Of a DNA stretch of 55,815 nt, positions 9,006-17,501 are shown piece after piece. The DNA lies in contig JAFVEM010000055.1 in NCBI GenBank assembly GCA_017476005.1, forward strand, positions 1-55,815. The letters run 5' to 3'. The stretch is from Selenomonadaceae bacterium. GTDB taxonomy: Bacteria > Bacillota > Negativicutes > Selenomonadales > Selenomonadaceae. The notes under the pieces were generated by a model, which was given only the letters and a program-made list of their open reading frames with translations, was not told where the DNA came from and did not search any database. The number at the start of each line of letters is the position of its first letter. Within the stretch, counting starts at the first letter, position 1. The translations under genes and the position numbers were made by a program.

Positions 9006-9130
9006 AAGGGGCTGCTAGCCCCTTTAAGCAGACTCTAGGCACTTTAGTGCCGTAGAGGTCGCTTATGCGTTAGCAGTGGGGTTTGGGGCATAAGCAGACT
9101 CTTAGGGCGTAAGCCCTTAGAGGTCGCTTA
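9006..9130. repeat. Cluster of palindromic units behind the YihY gene
   Basis: A 19-base hairpin AAGGGGC-TGCTA-GCCCCTT lies at 9006-9024. Two related units follow, at 9025-9065 and 9091-9130. Both begin TAAGCAGACTC and end AGAGGTCGCTTA, and each folds on itself. Their inner stems differ (GGCAC/GTGCC against GGGC/GCCC) yet stay complementary. Between them GCTTATGC (9061-9068) also pairs with GCATAAGC (9088-9095). No reading frame uses this stretch. It lies just outside the left repeat of the Zorya island. Confidence 0.8.
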
Positions 9131-9173
9131 TACAAAGTAAAGCCCCAAGATTAAAATTAAGACAATGAAAACG

Positions 9174-9201
9174 GTAAAAATTATAGCCACCGGCGGCACC
9201 A
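9174..9201 (+). repeat. Left 28-bp direct repeat, a copy of the asparaginase gene 5' end
   Basis: These 28 bases are identical to 16480-16507. In both places they follow an ATG plus six non-identical bases and encode VKIIATGGT, the N-terminal strand and catalytic threonine motif of asparaginase. The left copy starts an ATG frame at 9165 that leaves asparaginase after the repeat and runs into zorA out of frame, so it is a broken gene start. The arrangement fits an attL-type junction or a target duplication. Confidence 0.9.
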
Positions 9202-9249
9202 CAATGGTCAATATAGAGGTAAAAGGCGAACAACAAACACGGAGACAAA

Positions 9250-11007
9250 ATGATGGTTTGGATTATAAATATTGGATTTTTTCTGCTCATCATAGCCGCG
9301 TGGGCGGCATACGAATTGTTCTTTCACCGTACACTCAACAAAATCAGCGGTGAAGTGGTGGATAGCGCGACTTGGCTGAGAAATTTGTCTGAGGAGGAAA
9401 GCAACGACCGTTTTCACGACATTGACGATGAGCTGAATAAATATCCGTCTATTACCAATGATTGGCAGGATTTCAGCAAATCGTTATCCAGATACACGGA
9501 TGGTGAGACCGGGGAACAAAGCGTGTATTCTGTCGCTGAGGCGGCGTATTATTTTTCGTTTGCTCGCTTTACGGAAAATCTAAATATAGGCTTTTGGCAA
9601 GCCTATGGCGGCACCTTTACCGGTCTTGGCATATTGGGAACTTTCGTTGGACTGACTTTGGGACTAGCCGGTATTGATATGGGTAGCTCTGATATTGAAG
9701 TACTCAAGGAAGGCATCAGCGGCTTGTTGTCTGGAGTACAGTCTGCTTTTGTTACTTCCTTGATGGGTATCGGGGTAGCTCTCGTTTACAATTTTTATCA
9801 CCATAGACACATCAGTCTCTTTAAGACTAACGTGCAGAGCTTTACGACGGAGATAGAACGCCTTTTCCCACGACGCACCGCCGAACAGTGGCTAGCGCAA
9901 CAATACGCCGAGGCACAAGATCAAACCAAGACGCTAAAGAACCTCAGCGAGGATATGGCTAGAGACTTGGGCGATTTATTAGATGATCGTCTAAACAATG
10001 GTTTTCAAGAACTGTGCGAGACTCTAACTGGTCAGCTTACTCCCATATTCGACAAACTTAGCGACGCTATCACTGAACTTAATAGTAGCGGTACAGCTAC
10101 CTTAGGTCAAGTCATGTCGGAAAGAGCAGGCAAACAAATGGATTCCTTTGCCGCCTCCTTACAGGATTTGCAAAGAACCATGCAGGATAGTTTAGCCGCT
10201 TCTCAACGAGCCAATCAGGAAATGAACGAGCATATGCTCAACACGGTAAACCAACTTGGAAATACTTTGCTGAAAGGTGCCGATGATGCCGCAGCCAAGC
10301 AACGGGAGGCTATGACCGAAACGCAAAAACAAATAGCTAGCCTCACCAAGTACATAGGGCAAGAATCGGTGAATGCCCTCAAAAACATGAAAGAATTAAG
10401 TTCCTCGGTACAACAGGACACAGCCAGCTCCTTAGAGAGACTTGATGGCGTTATTCAGTCTTGCCAAGATATGATAGACAATCACAATGCTGCTATGAAG
10501 AAAATATACGATGAAGTTAAATTCTTTGCAGAGGAAACACAAAATACGTTGCAACATATCAGTACAGTCAGTGCAACTTTAAATGATGTGGCTAAACCAA
10601 TACAAGAGGCCACGGCCGGCCTAAAGACGCAGCTAGATATTATGCATCGCGAAACAAGTGTGCTACACAGCCAAATCGGTCAACAAATCGCCGAGCTTAC
10701 TAAGGCAAATGGTGAAACTACTACCAATATCGCTCGCCTACTCACTGGTGTAAAAGAACAAGGCAATGCAATAGCCCAAGCGTGGGCTAACTACCAGCGC
10801 AATTTTGACCGAGTAGGCGGCGAACTAGAGAAAGCTACTGACATCATTACCGACAGATTGCAAAAATACAACGAGATGATGAGCGAAGGCATGAAAGGGA
10901 GTCTGTCCGCCTTTGACAAATCGGTATCACAAGCTACCAATGCTCTCACCAAAATAGCTGACGAACTTGGCGAAACAGCGGAAACCTTAGCGAAAGGTAA
11001 TCGGTGA
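9250..11007 (+). CDS. zorA: Zorya component ZorA: MotA/TolQ/ExbB-type channel with long cytoplasmic tail
   Basis: ZorA forms the pentameric proton-channel ring of the Zorya anti-phage motor in the inner membrane. The 585 residues show a first membrane helix (about 3-24) and two more at about 118-142 and 158-182. These flank the MotA/TolQ-like core with TFTGLGILGTFVGLTLGL and SGVQSAFVTSLMGIGVALVY. From about 200 to the end the protein is a long, Gln/Thr/Asn-rich helical coiled coil, matching the extended ZorA tail thought to signal into the cytoplasm. A GGAG at 9241 precedes the ATG; an ATG one codon on is also possible. zorB follows after seven bases. Confidence 0.93.
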   Translation: MMVWIINIGFFLLIIAAWAAYELFFHRTLNKISGEVVDSATWLRNLSEEESNDRFHDIDDELNKYPSITNDWQDFSKSLSRYTDGETGEQSVYSVAEAAYYFSFARFTENLNIGFWQAYGGTFTGLGILGTFVGLTLGLAGIDMGSSDIEVLKEGISGLLSGVQSAFVTSLMGIGVALVYNFYHHRHISLFKTNVQSFTTEIERLFPRRTAEQWLAQQYAEAQDQTKTLKNLSEDMARDLGDLLDDRLNNGFQELCETLTGQLTPIFDKLSDAITELNSSGTATLGQVMSERAGKQMDSFAASLQDLQRTMQDSLAASQRANQEMNEHMLNTVNQLGNTLLKGADDAAAKQREAMTETQKQIASLTKYIGQESVNALKNMKELSSSVQQDTASSLERLDGVIQSCQDMIDNHNAAMKKIYDEVKFFAEETQNTLQHISTVSATLNDVAKPIQEATAGLKTQLDIMHRETSVLHSQIGQQIAELTKANGETTTNIARLLTGVKEQGNAIAQAWANYQRNFDRVGGELEKATDIITDRLQKYNEMMSEGMKGSLSAFDKSVSQATNALTKIADELGETAETLAKGNR

Positions 11008-11014
11008 GTAGGTC

Positions 11015-11716
11015 ATGCGTAAGAATGTAGCATTGACGGAGGAAAGTACCGGTGATAATTTTACCGTCAGCATCAGTGATTTAATGTCTGGTCTATTAGC
11101 CATATTCATCTTGATACTTTCATACTTTATTCTGAGTTTCAGCCAAGCCACAGCGCAATTAACGGCCAATGATGCCAAACGCTCTGAGCTACTGGAAACA
11201 ATACACGACGAACTGGAGACGGAAGGTATCAAAGTGACCATTGATAATCAACACGGCATACTGCGTATTTCCGAGGGTATTTTGTTTGACGTTGGACTAG
11301 CAGACATAAAACCACAAGGGCGCACGGTTATTCAAAAAATTGGTCGCGTTATGGAAACAACCCTCACTGCCGCTGAATTTCAAGGTAGTGTAGAGACAAT
11401 TTTCATAGAGGGGCACACAGACAATATCCCCATTAACAATGGCTTTTTTCCTTCTAACTGGGAACTTTCGGCTAAGCGTGCCATCAATACATGGCTCACC
11501 ATGAGCAACGCCAATCCTAAGTTACTCACTCTCTACAACAATAAAGAGCAAAATATTTTCTCCGTCAGCGGTTACGCTGAAACGCGACCTATAGCCGACA
11601 ACCAGACCGATGCCGGGCGACGGGAGAATAGGCGCATAGATATTCGCTTTTCCATGTCGCCACCCACAGAAGAAGATATTAGCGTAGTCAAATTTGTGCG
11701 AGAAAAGATGAAGTAG
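11015..11716 (+). CDS. zorB: Zorya component ZorB: MotB-like stator with OmpA peptidoglycan-binding domain
   Basis: ZorB is the stator partner placed inside the ZorA ring and anchored to peptidoglycan. The 233 residues have a short cytoplasmic start, then one membrane helix (about 24-43). The helix is preceded by SISDLMSG, whose Asp22 is the expected proton-carrying acidic residue. The C-terminal OmpA/MotB domain (about 80-215) has the family pattern EGHTDNIPI, NWELSAKRAINTWL, GYAETRPI and GRRENRRIDIRF. The gene is tightly packed, two bases before zorC. Together with ZorA it identifies a proton-driven motor unit. Confidence 0.95.
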   Translation: MRKNVALTEESTGDNFTVSISDLMSGLLAIFILILSYFILSFSQATAQLTANDAKRSELLETIHDELETEGIKVTIDNQHGILRISEGILFDVGLADIKPQGRTVIQKIGRVMETTLTAAEFQGSVETIFIEGHTDNIPINNGFFPSNWELSAKRAINTWLTMSNANPKLLTLYNNKEQNIFSVSGYAETRPIADNQTDAGRRENRRIDIRFSMSPPTEEDISVVKFVREKMK

Positions 11717-11718
11717 TA

Positions 11719-13071
11719 ATGAGCAATCTCAAAGCCAGTGTGCAACGCCTTGCCGCTTTTTCTGTCGCTAATCCTTTATTCAGGCAACCTCCGGTTTTTC
11801 CTATGAACCAAATGCCCATAGTAGTAGAGGAACTTGGACGAAAATTTGATGGAGATATTGATGACAAACCTCTTGAGAAGGAACTGGAAGCCTTGCTACA
11901 AAAATTTCTCAGGGGAAGGCGAGATTTTTCGCGTAGGGAGGTTAGCAATCTTCCCTTTCTCATTTATCACCCCAAGTGTACGATGGATCATGTAAAGCAA
12001 ATAATTCAGCAGTTGAATTTTAAGAAAGATCGTCATCTCAGTCGCTTGGCCTATGTATTTTTTGCGCGTTATGACGATACGCCAAAGACAAATTTATTGC
12101 GCATTATCTTGAAGAACGTTTTGGATGGAAAACTAGCAGAGGATAAATTCCTCTCTACTATGCTAAATCAAATCTATCGTTGTCGCGCTTGGCTACTGGA
12201 CAATACCAAGTGCATGGTGACCATGGCCGCTCTGTATTTGAAAGCTCAGGACATCGACAAAGTTCTGAATTATGTTGGTCTACTTAATTGGAAGAGTGAA
12301 TCTAACTTTTTACTGCAATCCATGCTGCATCTTTTTAATAGTACGCAGTTAACCGCGGCAATGGGAGTAAATTTTCTACAGAAAATAGCCGTCGAACCAG
12401 AGATTTATGCTAAGATTTTTCCAATGGTAGCCTCCCGTCTGATTCCCATGGTTGATAAAGAAGTTACCAGTCTAGGGATACAAGACATCAAGAAAAAATG
12501 TTTAGATATTTTTTATAAACTGTTGGGTGATCCACGCTTCGGTGAAAAAACTAGAAAATGGGACAATGTATCGTTGGAGGCCAAGAATATTTACATCCGT
12601 TGGTTGGCTGAGGATGATTTGGAACTGTTCTTTAAGGTGATTGACCAAACTGCCGTGGATAGAATGTGGAGTTACCGCCGCAAGTTTTGGAAAGCGTATT
12701 TACCATATATAAGCAATACATGGCTGTTCTTAGGTCGGAGAGCCACGCAAGTGCTACGACAGCTTGGCGATCATAGAAGCCATGGCGAGTTGGGTAGTGG
12801 GGAGTCAAGCCAAAGTGTATTCGTATTTCAGATAAGAGACTATGTATTTTCGGAATGGAGTCATAACGGGAAACTACGTATTTGGCCAATTACGTCTGTG
12901 CCTGAATTCTTTGGTAGAAGGTCAATTACTCGAAGTGATTTTACTCGATATGCTTGCATACAAGATTATGTTCATGCCAGTCCGGCATCTTATTCTTGGC
13001 AAGGACGAGTGAGTAACTGGATATTCAACACTTGTGGGATACGAAAAACAGTACAGGATTGGGGGCTATAA
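11719..13071 (+). CDS. zorC: Zorya component ZorC: EH-signature domain protein
   Basis: The 450-residue soluble protein has no membrane helix and is mostly helical. Near residues 370-385 lies FQIRDYVFSEWSHNGKLRIW, whose Glu and His in EWSHNG fit the EH-signature domain that defines ZorC of type I systems. The long helical region before it is typical of the family. ZorC is reported to act with ZorD after the membrane motor senses infection, probably by binding DNA. Its position between zorB and zorD agrees with the canonical zorABCD order. Assignment rests on position and the EH motif; the rest of the chain is poorly conserved to my eye. Confidence 0.85.
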   Translation: MSNLKASVQRLAAFSVANPLFRQPPVFPMNQMPIVVEELGRKFDGDIDDKPLEKELEALLQKFLRGRRDFSRREVSNLPFLIYHPKCTMDHVKQIIQQLNFKKDRHLSRLAYVFFARYDDTPKTNLLRIILKNVLDGKLAEDKFLSTMLNQIYRCRAWLLDNTKCMVTMAALYLKAQDIDKVLNYVGLLNWKSESNFLLQSMLHLFNSTQLTAAMGVNFLQKIAVEPEIYAKIFPMVASRLIPMVDKEVTSLGIQDIKKKCLDIFYKLLGDPRFGEKTRKWDNVSLEAKNIYIRWLAEDDLELFFKVIDQTAVDRMWSYRRKFWKAYLPYISNTWLFLGRRATQVLRQLGDHRSHGELGSGESSQSVFVFQIRDYVFSEWSHNGKLRIWPITSVPEFFGRRSITRSDFTRYACIQDYVHASPASYSWQGRVSNWIFNTCGIRKTVQDWGL

Positions 13072-13074
13072 CCT

Positions 13075-16000
13075 TTGAATATAAACTGGCAGGAAACTGA
13101 AAAAGGCTATTTATATCCCAAAAACGAGCAACTTGCCACTGCCACTCGCGCTAAACTAGAAATGTTGTGTCTTGATAATGTGGCCAAGGAACAACCCGAC
13201 GGAACGCTTATTCCCTTTGAAAAAGCTGTCACTTTTTCAGCTGAGGATGCCGATTTACTGGGCTTTCCGCCACATAATCCTTATAGGATTTCCATACGCA
13301 CCAGCGGCGATTTAGCCCATGCCAATTTGAAATACATTTTGGAAGTATTACAGCCTGACGGTCGCCCCTTTGTGCGTCCGAAAATTAACGGTGCCATTTT
13401 ACACATTGATAGCGAGACTACTTACCGCTTGAATAGCGATCAATATCAATTAGTGCAAATTACCCAAGAAAGCAACGCTCATGTGTCCCAGCTAAGTAGG
13501 CGAGAGGTCTTAGAATACATTCTCACCAATACTTATCATATACAAAAACACGCCAAAGCGACGAGTGCCAAGCTAGATAATATGCTGTCGGAAAAGAATA
13601 CCAAAATCGTTGTGGCAGATAAACTCGATGTTGAATTTAAGGATGTTGACGATGATAAGGTAAAGGTAGAGCCAATTTTGCTTATGAAAGGTAATAATGG
13701 CGAGCTTACGGAAATAGATGAGCAATCCCTCCAAGATTTTCAGGATGTCTTCAATGACAGAAAAAACCGCAACAATGTGCGGAATGTCTATCAAGGAAAA
13801 GACAGGGTACGATATGTTTGTAATGCTCCTCTACAAAAAGGGTTGCAAGAAATAAAAGCCGTTGGGACGATAAGTAAAAACGATGCTGCGCGTTACGCTA
13901 AACAACCTAGGGAGCTGTTTACGGAGGAGGTTTTCGATTTCACACGGGAGAACAGAAATATTTCTTTTACTGAGAAACCTACTGGCACAAGGAAAATCGA
14001 AGGAAAAACCAACGCCGAACAGAACGTTGAGACGGAGGACTGGCTTCCCAGCGAAGGTGACACAGATGATAATCGCTATTCGTCACGAGTGATAGGGGTT
14101 GAAGAAGTAAAAAAATCACTTTACATGGGACGGAGCGGCCACCAAACTGACTGGTTGGGAGTCGAAGGAGACCTTGTCAATACAGGAAATGCTATGCAAG
14201 ATAACGCGCCATCGGCATTGACGAGCGAAACTAACATTCCTGCTACAGACACCAATCAAGAAGTACCCGGCGATAGCAATGAGAAAATCAATGAAAAAGA
14301 AACAGAACCTACAAATGATGATACACTGAAATCGACCGAAACCGAGGACGCTCCGGATGTGAAGCCGCCAATAGCTTCTGCCAAAATGTATGCCTTGAAA
14401 ATAAAGCCTAACATTGAACGCATTGACTATGTGCGACAGAAAGAAGCACGGCATGGTAGTTTCTCGGCGTTGGCTTTATCGTCGGGAGTCAAGTTACTGC
14501 CACATCAAGAAAAAGGCGTAGAGTGGATGCTTACTCAGTGGGAAGATGGTTGTCAAGGCGTACTCCTAGCGGATGACATGGGGCTTGGAAAAACCTTGCA
14601 GACACTGGCTTTTATCGCCGGTTTGCGTAAATCTTGTCCTGGCTATCATCAAATAAATAATCCGGTTCTTATCGTTGCCCCCACGGCGCTACTGGCTAAT
14701 TGGCACCAGGAATATGAGACATTTATTCAAAAAGGTGTATTCAGTCAAATAATACATCTCACTGGTGTAGCTTTAAGAAGTTTTCAAACGGGACAGCTAA
14801 CGCCTAACGGCAAAAAGAAGCTTCAATTAGCTTTGCCCAAAGATGCCATCGCCCTAACCACTTACGAAACTCTACGCGACTACCAATTCTCTTTTGCCGA
14901 AGTATCTTGGAGTATCATCATTGCCGACGAGGCTCAAAAGTTTAAGAATCCTCAAATAGGCATTACGTTGGCGCTAAAGGCCATGAAATATGATTTCACT
15001 GTTTGCTTAAGCGGTACTCCCGTAGAAAATTCTTGGCTTGATTTGTGGAGCATTATGGACTTTGTGCAACCTGCTTATTTAGGTGAACTGCGTACTTTTA
15101 AGGAGAAATATATCGATAAACTATCCAAGATAGGTGAGGATAACAAACAGATAGAACTACTAGGCAAGCAGTTGCAACGTGATTTAGATCCATTATTTTT
15201 AAGACGTATGAAGAAGGATCATCTAACCGGGCTACCTAAAAAAAATGTGTATAAGTGTCCCACCGAAATGCCCGAATATCAAAAACAACGTTATTTGACA
15301 ATTTTATATAATTCTAGGCAAAACGATGTTCATCCTTTACAAGTAATCGCTAGATTAAGGGATGTGTCATTGCATCCTGATTTAGGTATTAAGCCGGTCA
15401 ATATCCTATGCGATATGCCGACTGACACGATAATCAACCAATCGGCCCGTTTGAAAAAAACTTTCGCCATATTGGGGGAAGTAAAGGCTAGAGACGAGAA
15501 AGCGCTGATTTTTCTTGTCAGCCGCAACATGCAGTTGGTGTTGGTACACCTCATTGCAGAAAAATTTGATATAAGCGTATTGCCTCCTATAAACGGTAGT
15601 ATGAATGGCGAAGCAAGACAGAGAATTGTCGATAAGTTTAACAATTCTATAGGATTCGGTGTTTTGGTATTATCGCCGGAAGCCGCTGGGGTCGGCTTTA
15701 CCATAACTGCCGCCAACAATGTCATTCATCTCAGCCGTACTTGGAACCCGGCCAAAGAGGATCAAGCCACAGATAGGGTTTATCGTATCGGACAACAACG
15801 AACTGTCAACGTATATTTGCCATTGGCCTGCCATCGTGACTTGGGGAAGGGCGGCAGTTTCGACGAAAAATTAGATGAACTTCTATCCTATAAACGAACG
15901 TTAAGTGAAAATGTCCTGTTCCCCACCAGTGACAGCAGTAAAGATGGTTTAAAACTTTATCGAGACCTTACCGGGACTGACGACAGCAATCGTGATGTTT

Positions 16001-16419
16001 GTTATTGGCAAATAGATGATATTGATACCATAATTCCTAGAGTTTTTGAAGAGATTATAACTGAATTGTACAATGCTATGGATAATTATACGGCGGAAAA
16101 AACACCGCTGGTCAACGATAACGGCGCTGATGTAGTGGCGATAAATAATCGTGATAAAACTGGTTTACTGCTTCAATGCAAGCATGTGGAAATGCCGGAG
16201 AAATCCGTTGGTAAACGTGGTATCCAAGAGATTGTAGCCGCCATGAAGCCCTACGGGGAAAACTATAAAGGCATTGCCTTAAAGCCAGTTGTTATCACCA
16301 ACGCTCACAAATTTTCTCCCGGTGCAAACGAGTTAGCGGCTCAAAATAATGTCAAATTAGTAACACGAGATGAACTGGCGCGATTGCTTAATACCTACCA
16401 TGTGCCAAAAGCCTTTTGA
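13075..16419 (+). CDS. zorD: Zorya component ZorD: SNF2-type helicase with C-terminal Mrr-like nuclease
   Basis: The 1114-residue effector of the type I system has an N-terminal helical region (about 1-350), then an acidic, Thr/Asn/Glu-rich linker (360-430). The SNF2 ATPase follows, with ADDMGLGKT (near 499-507), DEAQ (near 618) and SGTPVENSWLDLWSI, and helicase lobe 2 with AGVGFTITAANNVIHLSRTWNPA and DRVYRIGQ. A final PD-(D/E)XK domain (about 1000-1110) has GADVVA and LLLQCKH, matching the Mrr-type D...QxK active site. ZorD is described as degrading invading DNA. Translation appears to start at TTG 13075, three bases after zorC, behind GGGGGC. Confidence 0.93.
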   Translation: MNINWQETEKGYLYPKNEQLATATRAKLEMLCLDNVAKEQPDGTLIPFEKAVTFSAEDADLLGFPPHNPYRISIRTSGDLAHANLKYILEVLQPDGRPFVRPKINGAILHIDSETTYRLNSDQYQLVQITQESNAHVSQLSRREVLEYILTNTYHIQKHAKATSAKLDNMLSEKNTKIVVADKLDVEFKDVDDDKVKVEPILLMKGNNGELTEIDEQSLQDFQDVFNDRKNRNNVRNVYQGKDRVRYVCNAPLQKGLQEIKAVGTISKNDAARYAKQPRELFTEEVFDFTRENRNISFTEKPTGTRKIEGKTNAEQNVETEDWLPSEGDTDDNRYSSRVIGVEEVKKSLYMGRSGHQTDWLGVEGDLVNTGNAMQDNAPSALTSETNIPATDTNQEVPGDSNEKINEKETEPTNDDTLKSTETEDAPDVKPPIASAKMYALKIKPNIERIDYVRQKEARHGSFSALALSSGVKLLPHQEKGVEWMLTQWEDGCQGVLLADDMGLGKTLQTLAFIAGLRKSCPGYHQINNPVLIVAPTALLANWHQEYETFIQKGVFSQIIHLTGVALRSFQTGQLTPNGKKKLQLALPKDAIALTTYETLRDYQFSFAEVSWSIIIADEAQKFKNPQIGITLALKAMKYDFTVCLSGTPVENSWLDLWSIMDFVQPAYLGELRTFKEKYIDKLSKIGEDNKQIELLGKQLQRDLDPLFLRRMKKDHLTGLPKKNVYKCPTEMPEYQKQRYLTILYNSRQNDVHPLQVIARLRDVSLHPDLGIKPVNILCDMPTDTIINQSARLKKTFAILGEVKARDEKALIFLVSRNMQLVLVHLIAEKFDISVLPPINGSMNGEARQRIVDKFNNSIGFGVLVLSPEAAGVGFTITAANNVIHLSRTWNPAKEDQATDRVYRIGQQRTVNVYLPLACHRDLGKGGSFDEKLDELLSYKRTLSENVLFPTSDSSKDGLKLYRDLTGTDDSNRDVCYWQIDDIDTIIPRVFEEIITELYNAMDNYTAEKTPLVNDNGADVVAINNRDKTGLLLQCKHVEMPEKSVGKRGIQEIVAAMKPYGENYKGIALKPVVITNAHKFSPGANELAAQNNVKLVTRDELARLLNTYHVPKAF

Positions 16420-16470
16420 AAAGTCTTTTGTAATTTATGTGCATGAGAGAAACGGATAGGTTTTAAGAGT

Positions 16471-17451
16471 ATGATTAGAGTAAAAATTATAGCCACCGGC
16501 GGCACCATTGCCGGAGTGGGCAAAAGCGGCAATACCGGCTACCAAGCCGGAGCCTTGGGTATCAATGATTTGCTGAAAAAGGTGCCGGGTATTAAAAACT
16601 ATGCCGCCATCACCCAGGAAGATTTTTGCCGTATCGACAGCAAAGACCTGACGGCAGAAATTTTACTGGGGCTTAGTCGCCGGGTGCAGGAAATTTTTCG
16701 GCAAAACGCGGCGGATGCCATTGTCATTACCCACGGCACCGATACCTTGGAAGAGACGGCTTATTTTTTGCATTTAACGATTCGCGATAGTCGCCCGATA
16801 GTCCTCACCGGCGCCATGCGTCCGGCTACGGCGTTAAGCGCCGACGGCGAGGCCAATCTCTTAAACGCCGTCCGGGTGGCCGCCCATCCTGATTCGATGG
16901 GGCGAGGGGTGCTGGTCACGCTAAATGAAAAAATTGACAGCGCCAGAGATGTGACTAAGACTAATACCCTAGCGGTTGAGGCCTTCCGGTCACCGGGGAT
17001 GGGCAGTTTAGGCTGTGTGCTTGCTGGCAATGTCGCCTATTACCGCCGCTCCACTCGCGCCCACACCATAGACAGCGAGTTTAACCTTGAGGCTGTCAAG
17101 ACGCTCCCTAAGGTAAAAATAATTTACGGCGCGGCCTGTGACGACAGCCTTTTCGTGGAAGCGGCCTTAGCCGCCAAGGTTCCGGGGCTTGTCTATGCCG
17201 GTATGGGCAACGGCTCTGTGCCGCAAGAAATGGAAAAGGCTTTGGCCGAAGCCGCGCGGCAAGGTTGTGTCGTAGTTCGTAGCAGTCGCGTGGGCAACGG
17301 CGCGGTTACCTGCGCCGAGGAATCCTATCGCCGCCATAATTTTGTGGAGGGGGACACCCTTACGCCGCAAAAAGCGCGGATATTATTGCAACTGGCTTTG
17401 ACCAAAACCAAAAACCCTGCCGAGATACAAAAGATGTTTTGGCGGTATTAA
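16471..17451 (+). CDS. L-asparaginase (AnsB-like, without signal peptide)
   Basis: It hydrolyses asparagine to aspartate and ammonia. The 326 residues carry the catalytic threonine motif IIATGGTIAG (residues about 6-15), the second motif ITHGTDTLEETAYFL, TGAMRPATALSADG, and DVTKTNT with the active lysine. The C-terminus GDTLTPQKARILLQLALT resembles AnsB-type enzymes. There is no signal peptide, so the enzyme should be cytoplasmic, unlike the periplasmic E. coli AnsB. The gene is complete, but its first twelve codons include the 28-bp repeat that bounds the Zorya island, and the ribosome-binding site (TTTTAAGAG) is weak. Reconstruction at the island junction is therefore likely. Confidence 0.93.
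   Translation: MIRVKIIATGGTIAGVGKSGNTGYQAGALGINDLLKKVPGIKNYAAITQEDFCRIDSKDLTAEILLGLSRRVQEIFRQNAADAIVITHGTDTLEETAYFLHLTIRDSRPIVLTGAMRPATALSADGEANLLNAVRVAAHPDSMGRGVLVTLNEKIDSARDVTKTNTLAVEAFRSPGMGSLGCVLAGNVAYYRRSTRAHTIDSEFNLEAVKTLPKVKIIYGAACDDSLFVEAALAAKVPGLVYAGMGNGSVPQEMEKALAEAARQGCVVVRSSRVGNGAVTCAEESYRRHNFVEGDTLTPQKARILLQLALTKTKNPAEIQKMFWRY
16480..16507 (+). repeat. Right 28-bp direct repeat inside the asparaginase gene
   Basis: Perfect copy of 9174-9201, covering codons 4-12 of the intact asparaginase gene plus one base. The codons just before it differ between copies (ATT AGA here, AAA ACG on the left) and so do the upstream regions. The intact gene therefore now uses a start and leader that differ from those at the left junction. 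Confidence 0.9.
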
Positions 17452-17455
17452 AGCC

Positions 17456-17501
17456 CAAAAAGGCTCGCAGCGACCAGTGTTAGTCGCTACGAGCCTTTTT
17501 T
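17456..17501. terminator. Bidirectional terminator between asparaginase and hybrid kinase genes
   Basis: Arms AAAAAGGCTCG-CAGCGAC (17456-17473) and GTCGCTACGAGCCTTTTT (17483-17500) form a long stem with a nine-base loop. A- and T-rich ends serve both convergent genes; the kinase stop codon overlaps the T run. Confidence 0.9.

Larger units (their letters stand above)
9202..16479 (+). mobile_element. Zorya defence island inserted in the asparaginase gene
   Basis: About 7.3 kb holds four tightly spaced plus-strand genes forming a type I Zorya system, flanked by the 28-bp perfect direct repeats at 9174-9201 and 16480-16507. Base composition is visibly more AT-rich than in the neighbouring genes. 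No integrase, transposase, tRNA site or inverted terminal repeat is present, so the element cannot obviously move by itself. The repeats belong to the interrupted gene, so insertion of a block at that site is more likely than random gene gain. The exact ends depend on where within the repeat recombination took place. Confidence 0.75.

Noticed and set aside
9165-9353. Small reading frame that starts like asparaginase before zorA
   Set aside because: It matches asparaginase only through the 28-bp repeat and then enters the zorA start in another frame. It is a broken gene start at the island border, not a gene.
16471-16540. Signal peptide on asparaginase
   Set aside because: The protein begins directly with the first beta strand of the enzyme. 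The left copy also has an in-frame stop shortly upstream, so no lost signal peptide can be reconstructed.
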